DNA from: Thalassobaculum sp965228445
Lineage (GTDB): Bacteria; Pseudomonadota; Alphaproteobacteria; Thalassobaculales; Thalassobaculaceae
Direction of reading: 5' to 3'
DNA length: 64,000 bases
NCBI GenBank assembly: GCA_965228445.1
Contig: OZ245813.1
Coordinates: 1,054,001 to 1,118,000, forward strand
Shown here: positions 1-8,562 of the stretch, piece by piece
Numbering within the stretch: the stretch's first letter is position 1
Layout: the number at the start of each line of letters is the position of its first letter
Notes under the pieces: generated by a model
Told to the model about the DNA's origin: nothing
What the model saw: only the letters and a program-made list of their open reading frames with translations
The model's database searches: none
Translations under genes and position numbers: made by a program

Positions 1-489
1 GGTGACCGATTGACCGAGGTCATGGGCCTGCCCAACGGCGTCGGCGACACCCGTTTCGCCGCCGATTACTACCGTCCGCTGCCCGATACCCGGATCCTGT
101 GGGGCGGCCGGATCAGCCGCTGGACCAACCCGTCGCATCTGGCCGACATCATGATGGCCGACCTGAAGAAGGTGTACCCGCAGCTCTCGGATCTGAAGGC
201 GGAGGTCGCCTGGCCGGGTACCATGGGCTATGCCGCCCACAAGATGCCCCAGATCGGCCGCCTGCGCCCCGGCGTGTGGTACAGCCAGGGCTATGGCGGG
301 CACGGCATGGCCACCACGACCATGGGCGGCGAGCTGATCGCGTCGGCCATCGCCGAGGGCGACGACCGATGGGAACTGTTCAAGCCCTTCGGCCTCACGC
401 CGGTGGGCGGCCCGATCGGCGCCTGGTACGCCCAGATGGTCTATTGGGCCTATCAGGCCCGCGACGCCTGGCGCGAGAGCCTGGGATAA
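1..489 (+). CDS. FAD-dependent oxidoreductase, DAO / gamma-glutamylputrescine-oxidase-like, 3' part only
   Basis: The frame is open from the first base of the window, so the start lies upstream; the TTG at 10 is not a credible start. The 160 visible residues match the C-terminal half of D-amino-acid-oxidase-fold amine oxidases (PuuB/glycine-oxidase type): a substrate-domain strand around ILWGGRISRW, then the FAD-contacting segment YSQGYGGHGMATTTMGG and the ELIASAIAEG helix that close the family. Members oxidise an amine to an imine with FAD and release H2O2. The substrate cannot be read from this piece. The end lies 9 bp before gnd, whose Shine-Dalgarno overlaps the stop codon, so co-transcription with gnd-gntK is likely. 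Confidence 0.8.
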   Translation, partial: GDRLTEVMGLPNGVGDTRFAADYYRPLPDTRILWGGRISRWTNPSHLADIMMADLKKVYPQLSDLKAEVAWPGTMGYAAHKMPQIGRLRPGVWYSQGYGGHGMATTTMGGELIASAIAEGDDRWELFKPFGLTPVGGPIGAWYAQMVYWAYQARDAWRESLG

Positions 490-498
490 GGAGCCGAC

Positions 499-1890
499 AT
501 GACGCAGAAGCACCCGCCGCTCGGCATCATCGGCCTCGGCACCATGGGCCGGAACCTGGCGCTGAACCTGGCCGATCACGGCGTCCCCCTGGTTGCCTGG
601 GAGCGCGACGCCGCCCTCGCCGCCCGCGCCCGCGCCGAACTGCCGGATGCCACGCTCTGGGCCGCCGACGCGGCCGATCTCGCCCGGCAACTGACCGGAC
701 CGCGCGCCGTGTTGCTGATGGTGACCGCCGGGGCCGCCGTCGACGCGGTGATCGACGGGCTGCGTGGGCATCTGCAGGCCGGCGATGTGATCATCGACGG
801 CGGCAACACCGATGCCGCCGACACCACCCGCCGGCAGAAGGATCTGGCGGAGGACGGCATCCACCTGATCGGGCTCGGGGTGTCCGGCGGCGAGGAGGGC
901 GCGCGCCATGGCCCCGCCCTCATGGCCGGCGGCGACCTGGCGGCCTGGGACCGGGTGGCCCCGACCCTGCGCTCCGTTGCCGCCCGCGCGCAGGACGGCA
1001 CGCCCTGCTGCGACCGGCTCGGCGGCGGCGCGGCCGGGCATTTCGTGAAGACGGTTCATAACGGCATCGAATACGCCGTCATGCAGGCCCTGGCCGAGGC
1101 CTATGACCTGATGCGTCACGGCCAGGGCCTCGAGATGGCCGCGATCGGCGAGACCTTCGCGCGCTGGAACCAGGGACCGGGCGGCGGTTATCTGGTGGAG
1201 ATCGCCGCCGATGTGGTGCGCACCCGCGACGGCGACGGCGCGCCGCTGCTGGACAAGGTGGTCGACCGCGCCGGCCAGAAGGGCACCGGCCGCTGGGCCT
1301 CCCTGGCCGCACTCGACCTGGGCGTGGCGGCCCCGTCCATCGCCGAAGCGGTCTTCGCCCGCGCGGTCTCCTCGGCCCGCGACACGCGCCTGTCCCTGGC
1401 CGGCGACCCGCCGGGCACGGTCACGCTCGGCGCCAGCGATCTTGAGCATGCCGTGCGGGCAGCCACCCTGCTCTCCTTCCTTCAGGGCTTCTCCCTGATC
1501 GCCGCCGCCGATGCGCGGGACGGCTGGCAGGTCGACCCGGTAGCCGTGGCGACGGTCTGGCGGGCCGGCTGCATCCTGCGCGCCCCCCTGCTCGACCGGC
1601 TGGCCGAGGCCTTCGGCAGTCTGCCGTCGGAATCTCACCCGCTGGCGGCGCCGGCGCTGCGGGCGGAGCTGGCGGAGACCCTGCCCGGCCTGCGCCGGAC
1701 GGCGGCCGCCGCGATCGGCGCCGGCTATGCCGTCCCCGTCCTCACCTCCGCCCTGTCTTGGCATGACGGCATGGTGCGCGCCCGGGTCCCGGCCGACTTT
1801 CTTCAGGGGCTGCGCGACCGGTTCGGGGCTCACAGCTTCGAGCGGATCGACACCCCCGGCAGCCATCACGCCGATTGGAGCGGCTCATGA
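499..1890 (+). CDS. gnd: 6-phosphogluconate dehydrogenase, decarboxylating
   Basis: Cytosolic enzyme that oxidatively decarboxylates 6-phosphogluconate to ribulose 5-phosphate with NAD(P)+. The 463 residues have the family's usual length. The N-terminal Rossmann motif GLGTMGRNLALN is at about residues 12-23, the VIIDGGNT loop near 96-103, and the substrate signature GVSGGEEGARHGPALM near 128-143. The catalytic Lys-His region FVKTVHNGIEYA follows near 182-193. The all-alpha C-terminal domain is complete. ATG 499 follows AAGGAG at 488-493. It overlaps gntK by four bases (ATGA), so both enzymes of gluconate use are translationally coupled. Confidence 0.96.
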   Translation: MTQKHPPLGIIGLGTMGRNLALNLADHGVPLVAWERDAALAARARAELPDATLWAADAADLARQLTGPRAVLLMVTAGAAVDAVIDGLRGHLQAGDVIIDGGNTDAADTTRRQKDLAEDGIHLIGLGVSGGEEGARHGPALMAGGDLAAWDRVAPTLRSVAARAQDGTPCCDRLGGGAAGHFVKTVHNGIEYAVMQALAEAYDLMRHGQGLEMAAIGETFARWNQGPGGGYLVEIAADVVRTRDGDGAPLLDKVVDRAGQKGTGRWASLAALDLGVAAPSIAEAVFARAVSSARDTRLSLAGDPPGTVTLGASDLEHAVRAATLLSFLQGFSLIAAADARDGWQVDPVAVATVWRAGCILRAPLLDRLAEAFGSLPSESHPLAAPALRAELAETLPGLRRTAAAAIGAGYAVPVLTSALSWHDGMVRARVPADFLQGLRDRFGAHSFERIDTPGSHHADWSGS

Positions 1891-2411
1891 GCACCGCTCC
1901 CATCGTCGTCGTCATGATGGGTGTGTCCGGCGTCGGCAAGACCACCATCGGCACCCTGCTGGCCGAGCGCCTGGGCTGGGGCTATGCCGAGGGCGACAGC
2001 TACCACCCGCCCGCCAACGTGGAGAAGATGCGGGCCGGCACGCCGCTGGACGATGCCGACCGCGGACCCTGGCTCGCCGCCATCGCCGCAGATATCGACC
2101 GCTGGCGGGCGGCGGGACAGGGCATGGTCGTCGCCTGCTCCGCGCTGAAGCGCCGCTACCGCGATGTTCTCATCGGCGAGCGGGCCGATGTGCGGCTGGT
2201 CCGCCTGGCCGGCGAGGAGGCGCTGATCCGCGCCCGCATGGAGAAGCGCACCGACCATTACATGCCGCCCAGCCTGCTGCTGTCCCAGCTCGCAACGCTG
2301 GAACCGCCGGCGCCGGACGAGGCCGCGATCACCGTCGAGGTCACCCAGGAGCCGGAGCGCTGCGTCGACCGGATCCTGTCCGCGCTGCGCGACGGTCCGG
2401 CGTCCAGGTGA
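1887..2411 (+). CDS. gntK: gluconokinase (GntK family)
   Basis: Phosphorylates D-gluconate to 6-phosphogluconate, feeding gnd just upstream. The P-loop GVSGVGKTT is near residues 12-20. It is followed by the GDSYHPPANVEKMRAGTPLDDADRGPW stretch that binds gluconate and Mg (residues roughly 37-63) and by CSALKRRYRD near 89-98. The 174 residues fit the family. I placed the start at ATG 1887, which overlaps the gnd stop as ATGA and has GGAG at 1877-1880. A TTG at 1875 would only add four residues. With no Entner-Doudoroff edd nearby, gluconate here appears to be routed to pentose phosphates. Confidence 0.94.
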   Translation: MSTAPIVVVMMGVSGVGKTTIGTLLAERLGWGYAEGDSYHPPANVEKMRAGTPLDDADRGPWLAAIAADIDRWRAAGQGMVVACSALKRRYRDVLIGERADVRLVRLAGEEALIRARMEKRTDHYMPPSLLLSQLATLEPPAPDEAAITVEVTQEPERCVDRILSALRDGPASR

Positions 2412-2495
2412 CCTCGACGCGACCCGAAGGCCATCCGCCCGGGGCGAACTCGCGTAGGATGGAGAGCAGTACGGCAGCCCGAAGGGAATGACATC

Positions 2496-2888
2496 TTGGC
2501 AGGAAATGCGGAAACCGGCCTGAAGGTCTCGAAGGTCTATTACGAGCCCAAGGAGCTTCTCTTCAACGAAGGCGACCCGCCGACCGGGATCTTTCTCATC
2601 GAGGAAGGCACGGTGGAGGTCTTCCGGGTATCCGGTGCGCGTACGATCACGACGGCGCGGCTCGGCCGCGGCGAGGTCGTGGGCGAACTCGCCCTGATCG
2701 AAGGCATCCCCCATACCCGCAGCGTGCGGGCCGTCACCGCGGTCTCCGCCCTCAAGGTCGATCCGGTCCAGCTCGAACAGAGTCTCGCCGCCAGCCCGGC
2801 GCTGATCCGCATGGTGCTGAAACGGGTGGTGCGCAAGGTTCACCGCACCAACGACGTCGCCTTCGGCGCCTCGAAGCGGCCCTCCTGA
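2496..2888 (+). CDS. stand-alone cyclic-nucleotide-binding-domain protein (copy 1)
   Basis: A single CNB/CRP-N beta-barrel of 130 residues with no DNA-binding, kinase or channel domain attached. The barrel opens with the EGDPPTGIFLIEEGTVEVF strands (about 25-43). The phosphate-binding-cassette-like segment is GEVVGELALIEGIPHTRSVRAV (about 60-81), containing G-E-L-A-L and an Arg in the expected place. A C-terminal helix (LIRMVLKRVVRKVHRT) follows. The start is TTG 2496, with GAAGGGA at 2481-2487 upstream; an ATG at 2488 is out of frame. A paralogue follows directly, so the pair arose by tandem duplication. The ligand (cAMP, cGMP or none) and partner are unknown. Confidence 0.82.
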   Translation: MAGNAETGLKVSKVYYEPKELLFNEGDPPTGIFLIEEGTVEVFRVSGARTITTARLGRGEVVGELALIEGIPHTRSVRAVTAVSALKVDPVQLEQSLAASPALIRMVLKRVVRKVHRTNDVAFGASKRPS

Positions 2889-3011
2889 CGGACCGACCCA
2901 CCGCTGAAAACTTGCCTCAAACGCCTTTGATCTAAAGCGTATACTCACCGGGAACCCGCCGCCGGGTAACGCGTAGTACCGCCAGGGGCTTTAACGCTGA
3001 GGACCAAGAAG

Positions 3012-3443
3012 GTGGGAAGCAAATCGGGCGACGGGTTGACCGTCTCGAAGTTCTACTTCGACCCCCATGAGCCCCTGTTCGAACAGGGCGATCCGGCGAC
3101 CAGCCTGTTCCTGATCGAGGACGGCACGGTCGAGGTCTATCAGACCGCCGGTGCGCGCACCGTGTCCCTCACCCGGCTGGGCCCCGGCGAGGTGGTGGGC
3201 GAGCTGGCGCTGATCGAGGGGGCGACCCATACCCGCGGCGCCCGGGCGGTCTCCCCGGTCATCGCCCTGGAAGTGGCGCCGGACCAGCTCGAGGCGGTTT
3301 TGGACAGCAGCCACACCCTTGCCCGCCTGCTGCTGAAGCACATGGTCCGCAAACTCGACAAGACGACGGACATCGCCTTCGGCCACCCGCGGATCGAGCA
3401 CGCGTCCGACCCGTCAGAGCGCGTCGGCGAGGTCCTCGGCTAG
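3012..3443 (+). CDS. stand-alone cyclic-nucleotide-binding-domain protein (copy 2)
   Basis: Tandem paralogue of the preceding gene, 143 residues, again only a CNB barrel: EQGDPATSLFLIEDGTVEVY (about 24-43), then GEVVGELALIEGATHTRGARAV (about 61-82), then a C-terminal helix ending in LLLKHMVRKLDKTTDIAFG. It carries a longer polar tail than copy 1. The start is GTG 3012 with GAGG at 2999-3002. A 123-bp spacer separates the copies, so they may have separate expression. Its last 30 bases overlap the convergent 3' end of nnr. Confidence 0.8.
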   Translation: MGSKSGDGLTVSKFYFDPHEPLFEQGDPATSLFLIEDGTVEVYQTAGARTVSLTRLGPGEVVGELALIEGATHTRGARAVSPVIALEVAPDQLEAVLDSSHTLARLLLKHMVRKLDKTTDIAFGHPRIEHASDPSERVGEVLG

Positions 3444-4877
3444 CAGCGCGGTCCCGCCCAGGCGCCGGGCGGCCTCGCGATGGAACCAGGCGCCGGCGCA
3501 GGCCGCCTCGAACCCCGGCATCCCCCGTCCCAGCAGTGCGGCGACCGCGCCGGCCAGCACGTCGCCCGTGCCGCCGGTGGCGAGCGTTGCCGGCGCGCCG
3601 TCCAGAATGGCGCAGCGTCCGTCGGGATCGGCGACCGTGCTGTCCGGACCCTTCAGCAGGACCGTGTGGCCGCACTGCTCGGCCGCCCGGCCCACCGCGG
3701 CGACCCGGCCGACGGCGCCCACGTCGATCTTCGGAAACAGGCGCCCGAACTCGCCGCCATGGGGGGTGAGCACGGCCGGCCCGCCTTCGGGCAGGCGCTT
3801 GCCGGCGAAGATCGAGAACACGTCGGCATCGAGCACGATCGGCACCGCACAGGCCAGGGCCGCCTCGACCAGCCGCCTCGCGTCGGCGCCGGTACCGAGG
3901 CCCGGCCCGACCACGATGGATGCGACCTTGCGGGCGGAGACGAAGGCGTCGAGATCGTAGGGGATGTCCTGGACGATCAGGCCGGGCGCGTCGCCGGCAA
4001 CCAGCGTCACCGCCTCCTCCGGTGCGCAGACCGTCACCAGCCCCGCCCCCATGCGCCGCGCCGCGCGGGCAGTCAGCCGCGCCGCGCCCGGCATCGCCCC
4101 GCCCAGGACCAGAACATGGCCGCGGGTATACTTATGGTCCGACGGTCCCGCAGGAAGCAGCCGGTCCGCCCACAGAGCCGGCGTGATCGCCCGCGCTGCC
4201 GGTGCGCTCATCGCCGGTGCGGCCGGGCCGAGACCGATATCCACCACCCTCACCCCGCCGCACAGGGCCGCTCCGGGATGCAGCAGGTGGCCCGGCTTGC
4301 GGCAGTGGAAGGTCACGGTGAGATCGGCGGGACAGGCCGTCCCCAGGACCTGACCCGTGTCGCCATGCACGCCGCTCGGCACATCGACGGCCACCACCTT
4401 CAGCCGGCCGCTGGCCGCCCGTCCGGCGGCCCTGGCCAGCAGCTCCGCCGCTGCCCCATCGATCGGCCGGGTCAGTCCCGCCCCGAACAGGGCATCGACC
4501 AGCAGGTCGGCGGAGGTCACCAGGTCGGCGGACAGGGGCTCGACCGGTCTGCCCCAATCGGCGGCCGCCTCGGCGGCGTCGCCGGTCAGGCCGGCGACCG
4601 CGCCCAGCAGCGCCACCGTGACGTCCCAGCCGTGGTCGCGCAGGTTGCGGGCGATGACGAAGCCGTCCCCGCCGTTGTTGCCCGGCCCGCAGGCCACCAG
4701 CACCCGCCCCGGCCGGAAGGTTCGGCGGATATGGCGTGCGGCCCCCTGCCCCGCGCGGAGCATGAGGGTGAATCCAGGTATTCCGTTTTCAATGGCGAGA
4801 CGATCGCAGGCGCCCATCTGCTCGCAGGAGAGCAGCGCGTCGCGTATCGTCGGACCCGTGTCTGTCGGCAATGTCAT
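3414..4877 (-). CDS. nnr: bifunctional NAD(P)H-hydrate epimerase / ADP-dependent NAD(P)H-hydrate dehydratase
   Basis: Repairs hydrated NADH/NADPH (NADHX/NADPHX). The N-terminal YjeF_N epimerase domain spans about residues 10-205, with the CGPGNNGGDGFVIAR signature near residue 63. The C-terminal ribokinase-like dehydratase domain spans about 225-487, with GPGLGTGAD, LTPHGGEF and the TGGTGDVLAG loop bearing the catalytic Asp. The 487-residue fused form is the usual bacterial arrangement. I started at ATG 4877, because the longer frame to 4940 would run through tRNA-His. It begins 18 bp downstream of the tRNA and may be read from the tRNA promoter. Its 3' end overlaps the convergent CNB gene by 30 bp. 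Confidence 0.95.
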   Translation of the reverse strand: MTLPTDTGPTIRDALLSCEQMGACDRLAIENGIPGFTLMLRAGQGAARHIRRTFRPGRVLVACGPGNNGGDGFVIARNLRDHGWDVTVALLGAVAGLTGDAAEAAADWGRPVEPLSADLVTSADLLVDALFGAGLTRPIDGAAAELLARAAGRAASGRLKVVAVDVPSGVHGDTGQVLGTACPADLTVTFHCRKPGHLLHPGAALCGGVRVVDIGLGPAAPAMSAPAARAITPALWADRLLPAGPSDHKYTRGHVLVLGGAMPGAARLTARAARRMGAGLVTVCAPEEAVTLVAGDAPGLIVQDIPYDLDAFVSARKVASIVVGPGLGTGADARRLVEAALACAVPIVLDADVFSIFAGKRLPEGGPAVLTPHGGEFGRLFPKIDVGAVGRVAAVGRAAEQCGHTVLLKGPDSTVADPDGRCAILDGAPATLATGGTGDVLAGAVAALLGRGMPGFEAACAGAWFHREAARRLGGTALLAEDLADAL

Positions 4878-4895
4878 GCCGACAGCATAGGGAAT

Positions 4896-4972
<77 letters not shown>

Positions 4973-5039
4973 CACCGGGCGCCGAACCATCTCGGCTCGG
5001 CGGACGCGTTTGTTATTCCAGCACCGGCTTGGCGTCAAC

Positions 5040-6224
5040 CTAAATGCCGAGGCCGACCTCCTTCAAATAGGTATCCAGCCGCTCGACCGCCCCGTCCAGC
5101 ACCGGATCCTGCTTGGCGAAGCAGAACCGGATGTAGTTCCGCGGCGCGCTCTGCGGGTCGAGATAGAAGGCGGAGACCGGCACGGCGGCCACTCCGGCAT
5201 CGGTCACCAGACGCCGGCAGAAGCCCTCGTCCGTCTCCGCGTCGTAAAGATGGGCGGCGACGTCGACGAACAGGAAGTACGTCCCCTGACAGGTCACCGG
5301 CGCCAGGCCGATGGAGGTCAGGCCGTCGGTCAGCCGGTCGCGGCGCCGCGCCATGTCGTCGCGCAGCCCGTCGAAATACGAATCGTCCTGGCTCAGGCCG
5401 AAGGCGACGGCGCGCTGCAGGTTCGGCGCCGTCGTGAAGACCAGGAACTGATGCGCCTTGGAGATCGGGCCCAGCAGATGCTCCGGGGCGGTGATGTAGC
5501 CGACCTTCCAGCCGGTCAGCGAGAAGGTCTTGCCGGCCGAGCCGATCCGCACGCAGCGCTCCCGCATGCCGTCCAGCGTCATCAGCGGGATATGCGAGCG
5601 GCCGTCGAAGGCCAGGTGCTCGTAGGCCTCGTCGCACAGCGCATAGGCGTCGTAACGCTGGCACAGGTCGGCGATCGCCGTCAGTTCCTCCCGGCTGTAG
5701 ACCTTGGAGGCCGGGTTCTGCGGGTCGTTGACCACGATCATCTTGGTGCGGTCGCTGAACGCGTTCTCCAGCGCGTCCAGGTCCAGCTTCCAGTCCGGCG
5801 GGGTCAGCCGCACCGGCCGCGGGATGCCGCCGGCCCGGCGGATCATCGGCAGGTAGCAGTCGTAGAGCGGCTCGATCACCACCACCTCGTCGCCCGGCTC
5901 GATCAGGCCAAGGAAACAGGCCGCCAGCCCCTCTGTGGCGCCGGTGGAGACCATGACCTCCTTCTGCCAGTCGACGTCAAGGCCGTAGAACCGCTTGTTA
6001 TGGGCGGCGACCGCCTGGCGCAACTCGGGCACGCCCATCATCGGCGGATACTGGTTCGGCGGGTCGTACAGCGCCTTGGAGGCCTGCTCCAGCACCGGGT
6101 CGGGACCGCGGTCGTCGGGGAAGCCCTGGCCGAGATTGATCGCCTTATGCTCGATGGCGAGCCGCGACATCACCTCGAACACCGTGGTGCCGTAGGAGGA
6201 CAGGAGCGAGTTGGCGGCCTTCAT
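5040..6224 (-). CDS. class I/II PLP aminotransferase, kynurenine/glutamine transaminase-like
   Basis: Fold-type I aminotransferase of 394 residues. Visible signatures are INLGQGFPDD near the N-terminus, the QYPPMMGVPELRQAVA segment near 58-74, NDPQNPASKV near 165-174, and the PLP lysine in GSAGKTFSLTGWKVGY near 228-243. The C-terminal Arg for the substrate carboxylate lies in NYIRFCFAK. The SAGKTFS signature and the FPD box resemble kynurenine-oxoglutarate transaminase / cysteine-S-conjugate beta-lyase and methionine aminotransferase YbdL more than AspC. Substrate remains unproven. It sits between tRNA-His and a LysR gene in the same direction; the gap of 74 bp to the LysR gene leaves room for a separate promoter. 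Confidence 0.88.
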   Translation of the reverse strand: MKAANSLLSSYGTTVFEVMSRLAIEHKAINLGQGFPDDRGPDPVLEQASKALYDPPNQYPPMMGVPELRQAVAAHNKRFYGLDVDWQKEVMVSTGATEGLAACFLGLIEPGDEVVVIEPLYDCYLPMIRRAGGIPRPVRLTPPDWKLDLDALENAFSDRTKMIVVNDPQNPASKVYSREELTAIADLCQRYDAYALCDEAYEHLAFDGRSHIPLMTLDGMRERCVRIGSAGKTFSLTGWKVGYITAPEHLLGPISKAHQFLVFTTAPNLQRAVAFGLSQDDSYFDGLRDDMARRRDRLTDGLTSIGLAPVTCQGTYFLFVDVAAHLYDAETDEGFCRRLVTDAGVAAVPVSAFYLDPQSAPRNYIRFCFAKQDPVLDGAVERLDTYLKEVGLGI

Positions 6225-6298
6225 CGGGCGGTCCCCCGTGCGTCAGATATGGGTCGGGCGGTTTAGCACCGGGGGAAGCCCCCGGCAACGTGCCGAAA

Positions 6299-7192
6299 TC
6301 ACCCCACCGCCGCCTCCAGATACTCGACCAGCCGGGCCTCGGCGGCGGAGAACTCGTGGCCCTTGCGCCAGACCAGGCCGATCTCCATCGGCGGCGGGGC
6401 GTCGGTGATGGGGACCCATTCCAGCCGGCCGCCGTCCAGCGACCAGGGGCGGAACAGCATGCGCGACAGGATCGTCACCCCCAGCCCCGTCGCCACCATG
6501 CTGCGCAGCGCCTCCAGGGACGTGGTCTCGAACAGCACCTTCGGCTCCAGGCCCGAGGCGGCCAGGTATTCGCGCGACGACCGGTCGGCCTCGTCGATCT
6601 GGTAGAGCACATAGGGGTACTCGATCACGTCGGCCCGGCTGACCGTGTCGCGGCTTGCCAGCGGATGGTTGGTCGCCACCCAGGCGCCGCGCGGGCTTTG
6701 GAACAACCCGCGATGCTCCAGGTCCGGAGCGTTCGACAGGTTGGAGGTCAGCAGCAGCGCGATATCCACCGTGCCCGACAGCACCTGGTCCTCCATCTCG
6801 ACCCGCTCGCGCTCCAGTAGCTGCACCGACACGTTTGGAAAGGCCCGCTGGAACCGGGCAAGCGGCGGGATCAGAAAATAGCCGGCGCCGGCATTGGTCA
6901 CCCCGAGCTTCACATTGCCTTCCACGTCGGTGCGGTCGGGGTGCATGTCGGCCACGGCGTCGGCGACCGCCGCCTCGATGTTGCGGGCATGGCCGATGAA
7001 GTTCTGGCCTTCCCGGGTGAGCGCGACGCCGCCGACCCTTCGCTCGAACAGGGTGACGCCGAGCTGGTTCTCCAGCTCCTTGATCGACAGGGTGATGGCC
7101 GATTGGGAGATGCCCAGGTTGGTCGCGGCGGCGGAGACCTTCTCCGTCTCGGCCACCGCGAGGAAGTAGCGGACCTGGCGCAGGGTGATCAT
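6299..7192 (-). CDS. LysR-family transcriptional regulator
   Basis: Typical 297-residue LTTR: winged HTH at residues 1-60 (VRYFLAVAETEKVSAAATNLGISQSAITLSIKELE) followed by the two-lobed effector domain (about 90-290). Effector unknown. It is divergent from a 66-residue small protein across an unusually AT-rich spacer holding a perfect 6-6-6 inverted repeat (7261-7278), a plausible LysR box that would control both directions. The downstream aminotransferase gene could be in the same transcript. Confidence 0.92.
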   Translation of the reverse strand: MITLRQVRYFLAVAETEKVSAAATNLGISQSAITLSIKELENQLGVTLFERRVGGVALTREGQNFIGHARNIEAAVADAVADMHPDRTDVEGNVKLGVTNAGAGYFLIPPLARFQRAFPNVSVQLLERERVEMEDQVLSGTVDIALLLTSNLSNAPDLEHRGLFQSPRGAWVATNHPLASRDTVSRADVIEYPYVLYQIDEADRSSREYLAASGLEPKVLFETTSLEALRSMVATGLGVTILSRMLFRPWSLDGGRLEWVPITDAPPPMEIGLVWRKGHEFSAAEARLVEYLEAAVG

Positions 7193-7260
7193 CGGAAGCC
7201 TCCTCTCGGCCGGTTTCGGTGGCCGGTGCCTATATTAATTTTTCTAAATTCGCTTCTTTA

Positions 7261-7278
7261 AATTACGAATTTGTAATT
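7261..7278. promoter_or_regulatory. perfect inverted repeat, probable LysR box
   Basis: AATTAC-GAATTT-GTAATT: 6-bp perfect arms around a 6-bp spacer, inside the only strongly AT-rich stretch of this neighbourhood (about 7230-7280). It contains the T-N11-A core expected of LysR operators. It lies 69 bp from the LysR start (7192) and 86 bp from the small-protein start (7364). Assignment to this LysR protein is inferred from position. Confidence 0.6.
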
Positions 7279-7363
7279 GTGCGCTGCGAAGATCATCTTC
7301 CGTATCAGCAACGGACGCCACCACGACGGAACGCGCTCCGGTGCCCCAGACAGGAGACACACC

Positions 7364-7564
7364 ATGACCACTCAGACGATCCAGATGCGCACCATCACCG
7401 AGCAAGACATCGCGCGCGGCATCGCTGCCGGTCGCCGGATGCGCGCCCTCGCGGTTCAGTCCATGTTCCGCAGCGCCTTTACCGCGCTGACCAAGCCGGT
7501 CGTCTCGCTCTTCTCGAACACCAAATCCGCCGGCCATGGCGGTGCCCATCCGGCAGCCGTTTGA
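7364..7564 (+). CDS. small basic protein of unknown function
   Basis: 66 residues, start ATG 7364 behind AGGAGA at 7352-7357, a strong ribosome site that argues for a real gene. The sequence has an N-terminal acidic/Thr-rich part (TITEQDIARGIAAGRRMRA), a central amphipathic stretch (LAVQSMFRSAFTALTKPVVSLF) and a His/Gly/Ala tail. There is no signal peptide and no clear membrane helix. I do not recognise the family. The divergent LysR regulator and the palindrome between them suggest it is the LysR target. A strong terminator follows at 7591-7620. Confidence 0.65.
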   Translation: MTTQTIQMRTITEQDIARGIAAGRRMRALAVQSMFRSAFTALTKPVVSLFSNTKSAGHGGAHPAAV

Positions 7565-7590
7565 TCCCTGCTTAACGGCTGTCGTCAGAG

Positions 7591-7620
7591 CGGCGTCACC
7601 CCCGCCCCGGGGTGGCGCCG
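7591..7620. terminator. intrinsic terminator hairpin between convergent genes
   Basis: CGGCGTCACCCC pairs with GGGGTGGCGCCG (12-bp stem with one G-T wobble, 6-nt loop). A second perfect hairpin, TTTCCGG-CCT-CCGGAAA, lies at 7627-7643. The U-tract is weak in both. The site lies between the ends of the small protein and the dienelactone hydrolase and can serve both strands. Confidence 0.65.
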
Positions 7621-7667
7621 CACTTGTTTCCGGCCTCCGGAAACCTCTACCGCACTGCACCATGAGT

Positions 7668-8420
7668 TTATTCGATGGTTCTGCGGTACAGCGCGATGAG
7701 ACGCTCCCAATGCCGTTCGGCGGCGGGCTTGTCGTAGCACCAGCGGCCCGGGAACGCGAAGCCGTGATGGGTGCCCGGATGCACCTCCAGCTCTCCCCTC
7801 GCCCCTGACGCCTCGAACAGGCGTTTGAGTTCGGCCACCATGTCCGGCGGCGCAAGATCGTCGGTCTCCGCGCAGCTTATATAGAGTTCGCCCTTGGCCT
7901 GGCCGAGGGTGGCATGCGGGCTTTCCACCGCATCGCTGACGATCCAGGTGCCGTAGAAGGACGCGGCCGCGGCCACCCGGTCGGGATAGCGCGCCGCCGC
8001 CGCCAGGGCATAGGGCCCGCTCATGCAGTAGCCGTGGACGCCGACCTTGCCCGGCCGGGCGATCCCGGTGCTGTCGATGTAGTCCAGCATCACCTGAATG
8101 TCGGCCATGACCGGCGGAATCGTCATCTTGGTGCGGATCGCGCGCATGGCGGTGTGGTCGTCGCTGCCGGCCGTCAGCACGTGCGGCCCGTACTTGGTGT
8201 CGCGCCCGGCCCGGTAATACAGGTTCGGCAGCAGCACGCAGTAGCCCACCGTCGCCAGTCGCCGGGCCATGTCGTACAGCTCCTCGCGGATCCCCGGCGC
8301 ATCCATCAGCATCAGCACGGCCGGATGCGGTTCGCCGTTCGCCCTGGGGCGTTCCGGACGCACGATAAAGGTCTCCATGGCCCCGTCGGGCGTGGCGATG
8401 TCCTCGACGACTTCGATCAT
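7668..8420 (-). CDS. dienelactone hydrolase family protein
   Basis: Alpha/beta hydrolase of 250 residues. The nucleophile elbow is GYCMSGP (Cys, as in dienelactone hydrolase GYCLGG). The Asp is in SCAETDDLAPP, and the His is in HPGTHHGFAFPG near residue 220. The N-terminal half has PAVLMLMDAPGIREELYDMARRLA. DLH enzymes open lactone rings such as dienelactone from (chloro)catechol pathways, but many genomic members have other esters as substrates. No catechol genes lie nearby, so the substrate is unknown. There is no signal peptide, so it is cytosolic. It is divergent from the aminotransferase at 8563 across 142 bp. Confidence 0.88.
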   Translation of the reverse strand: MIEVVEDIATPDGAMETFIVRPERPRANGEPHPAVLMLMDAPGIREELYDMARRLATVGYCVLLPNLYYRAGRDTKYGPHVLTAGSDDHTAMRAIRTKMTIPPVMADIQVMLDYIDSTGIARPGKVGVHGYCMSGPYALAAAARYPDRVAAAASFYGTWIVSDAVESPHATLGQAKGELYISCAETDDLAPPDMVAELKRLFEASGARGELEVHPGTHHGFAFPGRWCYDKPAAERHWERLIALYRRTIE

Positions 8421-8562
8421 GTGCGGCAGTTTCCCCTTGTTGGTAGACGTGTTCCCGCGCGGATTTCGTTGTCTGGCGGTTTTGCGGCCGGCAGCGTATC
8501 ACTGCCGATCCGAGCGTCGCCAGAACGCACCTGAGACCTGAACGATTTCGAGGAACCGCCCG

